From Ectopseudomonas guguanensis (GTDB lineage Bacteria > Pseudomonadota > Gammaproteobacteria > Pseudomonadales > Pseudomonadaceae), in assembly GCF_900104265.1 (NCBI RefSeq), contig NZ_FNJJ01000017.1, positions 62,001 to 126,000 on the forward strand: a stretch of DNA of 64,000 nt, in the 5' to 3' direction. The notes beneath the pieces were generated by a model. It saw nothing but the letters and a program-made list of their open reading frames with translations, was not told where the DNA came from and searched no databases. Below are positions 55,862 through 64,000 of the stretch, one piece after another (position 1 is the stretch's first letter; the number at the start of each line of letters is the position of its first letter). The position numbers and the translations under genes are program-made.

Positions 55862-55865
<4 letters not shown>
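55734..55865 (+). CDS. Arginine-rich rho leader peptide candidate
   Basis: A 43-codon ORF directly upstream of rho. It encodes MQPSARRRRFIPIRIRSR, then CRLLCGAASQANSFLLLSM and ends FL. Its TGA (55863-55865) overlaps the rho ATG (55862) in the arrangement ATGA. No Shine-Dalgarno precedes it, and rho itself also lacks one. Enteric rho has a leader peptide and is attenuated by Rho; whether this ORF is translated is inference. Confidence 0.45.
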
Positions 55866-57121
<1,256 letters not shown>

Positions 57122-57156
57122 GACGTTGCGCTATGCCACAAGGCCGGGGAAACCCG

Positions 57157-57332
57157 TAGTGCTGTTCACTTAAGGTTGCACGCGTTTGGCTCCCCTCTCC
57201 CATTTATGGGAGAGGGGTTGGGGGAGAGGGCTGAAGACACCGTATAACGGCCAGTTTTCCCCTCTCCCTAACCCTCTCCCCAAAGGGGCGAGGGGACTGA
57301 TCGCACTTGACCGTTCCAAAGTGAACAGCATT
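57157..57332. mobile_element. MITE-like element copy 2, inserted in the rho terminator
   Basis: A 176-bp element with inverted ends TGCTGTTCACTT/AAGTGAACAGCA, the same internal CCCTCTCCCATTTATGGGAG palindrome and most other sequence as 33369-33560. It is flanked by perfect 13-bp direct repeats CCGGGGAAACCCG (57144-57156 and 57333-57345). Joining the flanks restores AAGGCCGGG-GAAA-CCCGGCCTT, a hairpin just after the rho stop codon. Confidence 0.88.
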
Positions 57333-57442
57333 CCGGGGAAACCCGGCCTTGTCGTATCTGGAGGCTTTCAAGCCTTCTGAAAGCCCGACTTCGGCGCTAA
57401 ACTTTGCGGCCGACTCCTGCCTGTCCGACACGAGGCTCCTGC

Positions 57443-58909
57443 ATGCAGTATCGCGACCTGCGCGACTTCATCCGTGAACTGGAAAAGCGCGGCGAACTCA
57501 AGCGTATCCAGACCCCGGTTTCGCCCATTCTGGAAATGACCGAAATCTGCGACCGCACCCTGCGCAAGGGCGGCCCGGCGCTGCTGTTCGAGAAGCCCGC
57601 CGGTTTCGACGTGCCGGTACTCGGCAACCTGTTCGGCACGCCCAAGCGCGTGGCCCTGGGGATGGGCGCGGAGGACGTCTCCGAGTTGCGCGAGATCGGC
57701 AAGCTCTTGGCCTTTCTCAAGGAGCCGGAGCCGCCCAAGGGCCTCAAGGACGCCTGGAACAAATTGCCGATCTTCAAGAAGGTCATCTCCATGGCGCCCA
57801 AGGTGGTCAAGGACGCGCCCTGCCATGAAGTGATCGAAGAGGGCGATGACGTCGACCTCGGCAAACTGCCTATTCAGCATTGCTGGCCGGGCGACGTGGC
57901 GCCGTTGATCACCTGGGGCCTGACCATCACCAAAGGCCCGAACAAGGAGCGGCAGAACCTCGGCATCTATCGCCAGCAGGTGATCGGCCGCAACAAGGTG
58001 ATCATGCGCTGGCTCAGCCATCGCGGCGGCGCGCTGGATTACCGCGACTGGTGCCAGAAGCATCCGGACAAGCCTTACCCGGTCTGTGTCGCGCTTGGCG
58101 CGGACCCGGCGACCATCCTCGGCGCCGTGACGCCAGTGCCCGATACGCTGTCCGAATACGCCTTCGCCGGCCTCTTGCGCGGTCATCGCACCGAGCTGAT
58201 CAAGGCGATTGGCAGCGACCTGCAGGTGCCGGCCAGCGCCGAAATCGTGCTCGAGGGCGTGATCCATCCGGGCGAGACCGCGCCGGAAGGCCCCTACGGC
58301 GATCACACCGGCTACTACAACGAGGTCGACACCTTCCCGGTATTCACCGTCGAGCGCATTACCCGCCGCCGCGATCCGATCTATCACAGCACCTACACCG
58401 GCCGCCCGCCGGATGAACCGGCAATCCTCGGCGTGGCGCTGAACGAGGTGTTCGTGCCGATCCTGCAGAAGCAGTTCCCCGAGATCACCGACTTCTACCT
58501 GCCGCCGGAAGGCTGTTCCTACCGCATGGCGGTGGTGACCATGAAGAAGCAGTACCCAGGCCATGCCAAGCGCGTAATGCTGGGTGTGTGGTCGTTCCTG
58601 CGACAGTTCATGTACACCAAGTTCGTTATCGTCACCGACGACGATATCAACGCACGGGACTGGAACGACGTGATCTGGGCGATTACCACGCGCATGGACC
58701 CCAAACGCGACACGGTGATGATCGACAACACGCCGATCGACTATCTCGACTTCGCCTCGCCGATCTCCGGCCTGGGCTCGAAGATGGGCCTGGACGCCAC
58801 CCACAAGTGGCCGGGCGAGACCAGCCGCGAATGGGGCCGCGCCATCGAGAAGGATCCGGCCGTGGTGGCGCGTGTCGACGCGCTGTGGAGCGAGCTGGGA
58901 ATCGATTGA
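57443..58909 (+). CDS. ubiD: UbiD, 4-hydroxy-3-polyprenylbenzoate decarboxylase
   Basis: A 488-residue prenylated-FMN decarboxylase of ubiquinone synthesis. Motifs GKLPIQHCWPGDVAP, NLGIYRQQVIGRNKVIMRW and the catalytic E-x-x-R region IVLEGVIHPGETAPEGPYGDHTGYY are present. The start at 57443 gives the family N-terminus MQYRDLRDFIRELEKRGEL. It overlaps the next gene by TGATG. Confidence 0.96.
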   Translation: MQYRDLRDFIRELEKRGELKRIQTPVSPILEMTEICDRTLRKGGPALLFEKPAGFDVPVLGNLFGTPKRVALGMGAEDVSELREIGKLLAFLKEPEPPKGLKDAWNKLPIFKKVISMAPKVVKDAPCHEVIEEGDDVDLGKLPIQHCWPGDVAPLITWGLTITKGPNKERQNLGIYRQQVIGRNKVIMRWLSHRGGALDYRDWCQKHPDKPYPVCVALGADPATILGAVTPVPDTLSEYAFAGLLRGHRTELIKAIGSDLQVPASAEIVLEGVIHPGETAPEGPYGDHTGYYNEVDTFPVFTVERITRRRDPIYHSTYTGRPPDEPAILGVALNEVFVPILQKQFPEITDFYLPPEGCSYRMAVVTMKKQYPGHAKRVMLGVWSFLRQFMYTKFVIVTDDDINARDWNDVIWAITTRMDPKRDTVMIDNTPIDYLDFASPISGLGSKMGLDATHKWPGETSREWGRAIEKDPAVVARVDALWSELGID

Positions 58910-59874
58910 TGAACGTCACCCTGCAACCCTCCGGCATCACCCTCGCCCTGCAGCCGGGGGAACGCATCCTCGATGGCGCTCGCCGTCTGGGCTACGACTG
59001 CCCGCAAAGCTGCCGCAACGGCAACTGCCATATCTGCGCCGCGCTGCTGGTGGAAGGGCGCGTGCGGCAGAACGGCGCCGAGCTGGATCACGGCGAGCTG
59101 TTCACCTGCCTGGCCGAGCCGCTGGAAGACTGCGTGCTGCACTGGGATGGGGTGTTGGCGCCGGGCGAGTTGCCGGTGCGCGAGCTGAGCTGCCAGGTGA
59201 TCGAGTGTCAGGCGGTGGGTGGCGATGTGTTCCGCGTGCGTCTGCGCACCCCGGCTGGCAAAGTGCCGCGTTATCACGCCGGGCAGTACCTGCTGTTGCA
59301 GCGCCCGGATGGCGAGATGGCGGCCTTCTCCCTGGCTTCGGCACCGCATGCCGGGCGTGAGCTGGAGCTGCACATCCTCGCCCGCGAGGAGAGCAGCATC
59401 GCGCTGCTGGAACACCTGCGCAGCAGCGGCATGGCTCGCGTGCAGATGCCATACGGCGACACCCATCTCGCCGAGCTGCCCGATGGCCCGCTGGTACTGA
59501 TCGCCGCCGGTACCGGCATGGGCCAGATGCACAGCCTGATCGAGCATTGCCGCGCTGCCGGCTTCGCCCACCCGGTACACCTGTATTGGGGCGCACGCCG
59601 GCCCGAGGACTTCTACGAACTGCCGCACTGGGCCCAGTGGCAGCAGCTGGACAATCTGCACCTGCACCAGGTGGTCAGCGACCAGTGTGGCTGGCAGGGC
59701 CGTTGCGGCCTGTTGCACGAAGCGGTGCGCGAGGACTTCCCCAACCTCAAGTCGCTGCACGTCTACGCCAGCGGCTCGCCGGCGATGGTCTACGCCACGC
59801 TCGACGCACTGGTCGAAGCCGGCATGGATGCCCACCAGATGCGCGCCGACGTATTCGCCTACGCGCCGCGCTGA
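58909..59874 (+). CDS. Ferredoxin-flavin reductase (CDP-6-deoxy-glucoseen reductase-like)
   Basis: A 321-residue NAD(P)H oxidoreductase. A 2Fe-2S ferredoxin domain comes first: CPQSCRNGNCHICAALL with a fourth cysteine in FTCLAEP (C-x4-C-x2-C pattern). An FAD domain (YHAGQYLLLQRP, FSLASAPH) and an NAD domain (LVLIAAGTGMGQMHSLIEH, YWGARRPEDFYELPHW) follow. The ATG overlaps the ubiD stop. The pairing suggests supply of electrons or flavin for a ubiquinone-pathway step, but that is inference; family members reduce varied acceptors. Confidence 0.9.
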   Translation: MNVTLQPSGITLALQPGERILDGARRLGYDCPQSCRNGNCHICAALLVEGRVRQNGAELDHGELFTCLAEPLEDCVLHWDGVLAPGELPVRELSCQVIECQAVGGDVFRVRLRTPAGKVPRYHAGQYLLLQRPDGEMAAFSLASAPHAGRELELHILAREESSIALLEHLRSSGMARVQMPYGDTHLAELPDGPLVLIAAGTGMGQMHSLIEHCRAAGFAHPVHLYWGARRPEDFYELPHWAQWQQLDNLHLHQVVSDQCGWQGRCGLLHEAVREDFPNLKSLHVYASGSPAMVYATLDALVEAGMDAHQMRADVFAYAPR

Positions 59875-60146
59875 AGGTTGAGGATCTACGAGGCCGTCAA
59901 GGCCGCCTTTCATAGGCATCTCTGCCCGGGGCCTGCGGCCTGGGGGCTCGCCCATCGGGTGGGCCGGAGTCAGGTGCTCGGGTCCCGTTCCTGATTCTTC
60001 CAGGCTCCATTCGTCGGCTAAGCAGTGAACAATGCCCGCAAATGTGAAGTTGTTCAGTTTTTAGACATGTGATGTCAAGGTGCCATGTGCTTTAATCGGC
60101 GCCGTTTTTCCGACGTCGTTTTTCTGCTATTCAAAGGACTGAAGGC

Positions 60147-61835
60147 ATGCCTTTCCGTTGTAGACCTTTGGCCGTATGGCTTTGCTTGTTGTCTCTTCCC
60201 TTTACCGCATTGGCGCAGACGCCGGGCGACCGTGAACTGATCCGCGAGCGTCAGGAGCGCCTGCTGCAGGAGCAGCAGCGCCGCCTCGAAGAGCTGCAGC
60301 AACTTCCTGGCGAAACGCCTCAACTGCAAGCCGCACCCGTCGAAGACGAACGCTGCTTCGATATCGAGCAGATCCGCCTGGACGGCGCCACTCTCCTCGC
60401 TGAGAACGACCAGCAAACCATCCTGCAGACCTTTGCCGGTCAATGCCTGGGCGTTGGCCAGCTCAACGAGCTGCTCAAGGCCATCACCCAGTTCTATATC
60501 GACCGCGGCTACGTCACCTCGCGCGCCTACCTGCCGCAGCAGGACCTGTCCTCGGGCGAGCTGCGCGTCATCGTGGTCGAAGGCCGCCTGGAAGGGCTGG
60601 ACAGCTCCGAGTTGGCCAGCGACCGCGAACTGGCCATGGGCTTCCCCGGCCAGCCAGGCGAAGTGCTGGACCTGCGCGAACTGGAGCAACTGGTCGACCA
60701 GCTCAACCGCCTGCCATCGCGTCAGGCCCAGCTGGAGCTGGTGCCGGGAGAGGAAGTAGGCGGCAGTCGCGTTAGATTGCAGGGCCAGCGCGACAAACCC
60801 TGGCGTGCCGGACTCAACCGCCACAACGACGGCCAGAAGAGCACCGGCGAGCAACAGTGGGGCCTGAGCTTCGACTGGGACAGCCCGCTCGGCCTGGCCG
60901 ATCAGCTCAGCCTGCGCGCCAACCGCGATGCGGTGAGCGACAGCTACCGCCACTCTCACAGCCAGAGCCTGATCTACCAGGTGCCCTACGGCTGGTGGAA
61001 CTTCAGTTACAGCTACAGCCAGAGCTATTACCGCACGCATAGCGAGGGTGGCGGCTTCCTCTTCGAGCAGGATGGCGACAGCAAGACCCACGCCTTGCGC
61101 GGCGAGCGTGTGCTGCATCGCGATAGCGTCAGCAAGACCTCGCTCAACCTGGGTGCCAGCCACCTGCGCACCAACAACTTCCTGCTCGGCAACCGCATCG
61201 ACACCTCCAGCACGCGCCTGTCCGAAGCGCAGCTGGGCTTCAACCATGGCCGCCGTATCGGCAGCGCCTTCGTCAACGCCGATCTTGGTTGGCAACGCGG
61301 TATCGGTGCCTTCGACGCCCAGCGTGCCGGCAACCCACAAGCCAGCCAGCCGGTGGCGCGCTACAACAAATACACCCTGGCCCTGAGCTACCTGCAGCCG
61401 TTCGCGCTGTGGGGCGAGTCCTTCAGCTTTGACAGCCTCGCCTATGGCCAGAAGAGCGAAGACGTGTTGTTCAGCCCGCAGCGCATCAGCATCGGTGGAT
61501 TGAGTTCGGTGCGCGGTTTCAAGGATGAGTCCTTGTCCGGCGACACCGGTGGCTACTGGCGTAACCAGTTGCGCTGGCGCCGCCCGGTGACCTGGGAGGC
61601 GCTGCGCCCCTTCGTGCACGAGTACAGCCTGGCCTTCGCCTATGACGTTGGCGTGATCCACGGCAGCCGGCACAACCCCGAGCAACGTGGCCGCATGACG
61701 GGCAATGCCCTCGAGTTCGCCCTGCGCGGCCAGCACCTGGCTGCCTCGGTGAGCTTTGCTCATGCCCTGGAGCGCCCCGACGTCATCGAGCGTGACGAGC
61801 GCCCGGTCTATTTCCGATTCGACCTGTTCTTCTGA
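60147..61835 (+). CDS. Two-partner secretion outer-membrane transporter (TpsB; ShlB/FhaC/CdiB type)
   Basis: A 562-residue outer-membrane protein that exports the TpsA partner. Signal peptide (LAVWLCLLSLPFTALAQ) and a helix-rich plug-like stretch (RQERLLQEQQRRLEELQQ), then POTRA domains (CFDIEQIRLDGATLLA, YIDRGYVTSRAYLPQQDLSSGEL) and a 16-strand barrel. The VRGF motif (about residue 455) of family 54 Omp85 proteins is present in SVRGFKDESLSGDTGG, and the protein ends with an aromatic Phe (FDLFF). It is followed by the TpsA gene after 33 bases. Confidence 0.93.
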   Translation: MPFRCRPLAVWLCLLSLPFTALAQTPGDRELIRERQERLLQEQQRRLEELQQLPGETPQLQAAPVEDERCFDIEQIRLDGATLLAENDQQTILQTFAGQCLGVGQLNELLKAITQFYIDRGYVTSRAYLPQQDLSSGELRVIVVEGRLEGLDSSELASDRELAMGFPGQPGEVLDLRELEQLVDQLNRLPSRQAQLELVPGEEVGGSRVRLQGQRDKPWRAGLNRHNDGQKSTGEQQWGLSFDWDSPLGLADQLSLRANRDAVSDSYRHSHSQSLIYQVPYGWWNFSYSYSQSYYRTHSEGGGFLFEQDGDSKTHALRGERVLHRDSVSKTSLNLGASHLRTNNFLLGNRIDTSSTRLSEAQLGFNHGRRIGSAFVNADLGWQRGIGAFDAQRAGNPQASQPVARYNKYTLALSYLQPFALWGESFSFDSLAYGQKSEDVLFSPQRISIGGLSSVRGFKDESLSGDTGGYWRNQLRWRRPVTWEALRPFVHEYSLAFAYDVGVIHGSRHNPEQRGRMTGNALEFALRGQHLAASVSFAHALERPDVIERDERPVYFRFDLFF

Positions 61836-61868
61836 TTGCCCGGCCGGATGGCTGGTTGGAGTATCGAC

Positions 61869-64000
61869 ATGGACGTACGCAGTCCCCTGTTTCAGAACAT
61901 CGCCCTGATCGTTGCCGGCGTGCTGTTTCTCAACCCTATCGTTGCCACTGCGGCGCAACTGGCAGTTGACCAGGCCGCAGGTGGCAACACCTCCCTGACC
62001 CAGGCCGGCAATGGCGTGCCCGTGGTCAATATCGCTACGCCCAATGGCAGCGGCCTGTCGCACAACAAGTTCAGCGACTACAACGTCGGCCAGCAGGGGC
62101 TGATCCTCAACAACGCCACCGACAAGCTGCAGAGTACCCAGCTGGGCGGCATCATCATCGGCAACTCCAATCTCAAGAACGGCGCCGCCGGGCTGATTCT
62201 CAACGAGGTCACTGGCGGCAACGCCAGCCAGCTCAAGGGCTACACGGAAGTGGCCGGGCGCTCGGCTGCGGTCATCGTCGCCAACCCGCACGGCATCACC
62301 TGCGATGGCTGCGGCTTCATCAACACCCCGCGCGTCACCCTCAGCACCGGCACCCCGGTGATCGAGAATGGCCGCCTGCAGCGCTTCGACGTCGACGGCG
62401 GGCAGATCGCCATCGAAGGCCAGGGGCTCAATGCCGGCAACCTCGACCAGTTCGACCTGATCACCCGTAGCGCGCAGCTTAACGCCGAGCTGCACGCCAA
62501 CAAGCTCAACATCATCACCGGCCGCAACGAGGTGGATGCCACCACCCTGGCCGCCACCGCCAAGGCCGACGACGGCTCGAACAAGCCGATGCTGGCCATC
62601 GACAGCTCGGCCCTGGGTGGTATGTACGCGGGCGCCATCCGCCTGGTCGGCACCGAGCAGGGCGTGGGGGTAAAACTGGCCGGCGACATGGCCGCCAGCG
62701 CCGGGGATATCCAGATCGATGCCAACGGCAAGCTGAGCCTGGCGCAGACCTCGGCCAGTGGCAACCTGGAGCTCAGGGCCAGTGAGGTGGAGTTGGCCGG
62801 CAAGACCTACGCTGGTGGCAAGGCCGACGTCGGCGCCCAGAATCAGATCGAGGTGCAGCAGAGCCTGGCAGCAGCGGGCAACGTCAATCTGCGTGGTGCA
62901 CAGGTCTTCAACCAGGGCGTGATCGAAGCGGGTGTCAGGCCTGACAACAGCCGCGCTGCCACGGACCTGAACATCAGCGCCCAGCAGGTGCGTAACACCG
63001 GGACCCTGATCGGTAATGGCCAATTGCAGGTCAATGCCAGCCAGGTGCTGGACAACCAGGGCGGCACTCTGAGCGGTACGACTCTGACCAAGGTCGAGGT
63101 CGGGCATCTGAACAATCATCAGGGGCGGATTCTTGCCGATCAGCAACTGCAGATCAGTGGCGAGAGTTTCAACAATAGCGGTGGCCTGGTGCAGAGCCAG
63201 GGCGATGCTGGATTGCTGGTCGAGGGGGCCCTGGAAAACCGTCAGGGCGATATCCACGCCAATCGGAATCTGGAGCTGCGGGCCGGCAATCTCGATAACC
63301 GCGACGATGGCCTGATCGTCGGCCAGGCTCTTCTGGATGCTCATGTCGATCAAATTGACAACCGCGGCGGTGCGCTCATTGGCAAGCAGGCACTGAGTCT
63401 GAACGCCCAGCGGATCGACAACAGTGCTCAGGGGCTGATCAATAGCTCTGGCAGTGTGGTGCTCACCACCAACAAGCTCGACTCCTCCAATCAGGGCGAG
63501 GTTTCCGCCAAGGGCACTCTCGCTGTGCAGGCCAATGAGTTGGTGCAGCGTGGTGGACGCCTCATAGGCGAGAGCGATGTCAGCCTGGATTTGCAGGGCG
63601 GCAGCTTGGATAACCAGGCTGGTGTGATTGTGGCTCGGAACAAGCTGATGCTTACCGATGCCGCAACCCTGGATAACCGCGGCGGTACGCTCAGCGCTAA
63701 GGAAGGAGTCCAGCTCTCGGCAGGACGGATCGACAACCAGGATGGCGGCCTGATCAATAGCGCCGGCGCGCTTGACCTGCGGGCCGATCATCTTGACTCC
63801 TCCAACGCGGGCGAGGTGTCGGCGAGCGGTGCGCTGGATATCCAGGTGGCCGAGCTGGTGCAGCGCCAGGGTCGTCTGCTGGGCGAGACCCAGGCTCATG
63901 TGCAGGTGAGCGGTCTGCTTGATAACCGCGGCGGCGTACTCAGCGGCAAGCAGGGTCTGGCGCTGTCTGCCGAGACGATCGACAACCGGGATCTCGGCCT
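61869..64000 (+). CDS. Filamentous haemagglutinin/CdiA-type exoprotein (TpsA), N-terminal part
   Basis: A long exported protein, at least 710 residues here and running off the right edge. The signal peptide region (LIVAGVLFLNPIVATA) is followed by the TPS secretion domain (about residues 30-275) with NLKNGAAGLILNEV and the NPHGITCDGCGFINTPRV motif, the CdiA-type form of the NPNG motif. From about 330 there are FHA-type repeats (NQGGTLSGTTLTKVEVGHL, IDNRGGALIGKQALSL, LDNRGGTLSAKEGVQLSAG). Contact-dependent inhibition toxin and immunity genes would be expected further right. A GGAG site precedes the ATG. Confidence 0.92.
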   Translation, partial: MDVRSPLFQNIALIVAGVLFLNPIVATAAQLAVDQAAGGNTSLTQAGNGVPVVNIATPNGSGLSHNKFSDYNVGQQGLILNNATDKLQSTQLGGIIIGNSNLKNGAAGLILNEVTGGNASQLKGYTEVAGRSAAVIVANPHGITCDGCGFINTPRVTLSTGTPVIENGRLQRFDVDGGQIAIEGQGLNAGNLDQFDLITRSAQLNAELHANKLNIITGRNEVDATTLAATAKADDGSNKPMLAIDSSALGGMYAGAIRLVGTEQGVGVKLAGDMAASAGDIQIDANGKLSLAQTSASGNLELRASEVELAGKTYAGGKADVGAQNQIEVQQSLAAAGNVNLRGAQVFNQGVIEAGVRPDNSRAATDLNISAQQVRNTGTLIGNGQLQVNASQVLDNQGGTLSGTTLTKVEVGHLNNHQGRILADQQLQISGESFNNSGGLVQSQGDAGLLVEGALENRQGDIHANRNLELRAGNLDNRDDGLIVGQALLDAHVDQIDNRGGALIGKQALSLNAQRIDNSAQGLINSSGSVVLTTNKLDSSNQGEVSAKGTLAVQANELVQRGGRLIGESDVSLDLQGGSLDNQAGVIVARNKLMLTDAATLDNRGGTLSAKEGVQLSAGRIDNQDGGLINSAGALDLRADHLDSSNAGEVSASGALDIQVAELVQRQGRLLGETQAHVQVSGLLDNRGGVLSGKQGLALSAETIDNRDLG

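Noticed and set aside
60075..63899. A 1274-codon open frame on the minus strand across tpsB and tpsA
   Set aside because: It has only repeat-like, His/Gln/Leu-rich composition and mirrors the FHA repeats on the plus strand; the plus-strand genes have signal peptides and clear motifs.

Overview
The window is GC-rich, densely coded chromosomal DNA from a Pseudomonas (gammaproteobacterium). The gene order rep, GGDEF/EAL gene, MATE pump, comM, ubiK, glnK-amt, sutA, xerC-dapF-lysA, cyaY, rnk, cyaA, argH, algZ-algR, hemCDXY, dsbB, algQ, FKBP, algP, hemB, ppk/ppx, trxA, rho, ubiD is the order I recall for the P. aeruginosa PAO1 chromosome between about PA5296 and PA5236. That comparison is from memory, not from a search. 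I saw no tRNA or rRNA gene, no intact insertion sequence, no CRISPR array and no prophage.

Region 1-11 kb holds the start of the Rep helicase gene, a c-di-GMP enzyme gene, a MATE exporter with a divergent LysR regulator, comM, ubiK and the nitrogen locus glnK-amt. The glnK promoter has a sigma-54 element and an NtrC-type palindrome, and a collapsed relic of a second amtB lies between glnK and amt. Region 11-18 kb is a compact minus-strand block of lptM-lysA-dapF-DUF484-xerC-HAD, followed by an AraC regulator, cyaY, a DUF1289 gene and rnk. Region 18-25.5 kb has a lipase gene broken by an amber codon, class I adenylate cyclase, several small or poorly known genes (including a GH114-like secreted protein) and argH. 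Region 25.7-35.3 kb is the alginate/heme block: algZ-algR, a 14-copy heptanucleotide array, hemC-hemD-hemX-hemY, dsbB, algQ, an FKBP isomerase and the histone-like algP.

Region 35-46 kb carries an ABC-F ATPase, a small mechanosensitive channel, a LysE exporter, a cytochrome c/FTR1 iron permease fusion and several housekeeping or orphan genes (SseB-like, UPF0178, a thioesterase, elbB, a fatty-acid hydroxylase-type membrane enzyme, DedA). Region 45.5-50.6 kb is hemB-ppk facing ppx, the polyphosphate synthesis and degradation pair. An amino-acid-type ABC transporter with a ureidoglycolate lyase-like gene and a divergent GntR/FadR regulator (50.7-55.1 kb) looks like a catabolic or uptake insertion between ppx and trxA. 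The right end has trxA, rho, ubiD, an Fe-S flavoprotein reductase and a two-partner secretion pair (TpsB transporter plus the start of a CdiA/FHA-type exoprotein) that runs off the edge.

The most unusual signals are non-coding. Two copies of a short element (about 176 and 192 bp, inverted ends containing CTGTTCACTT or a close variant) have each inserted into the stem-loop of a transcription terminator, one after algQ and one after rho, with 13-15 bp of the hairpin duplicated. rho itself lacks a recognisable Shine-Dalgarno sequence and is preceded by an arginine-rich leader ORF whose stop codon overlaps the rho start. Several families of palindromic intergenic repeats recur throughout.
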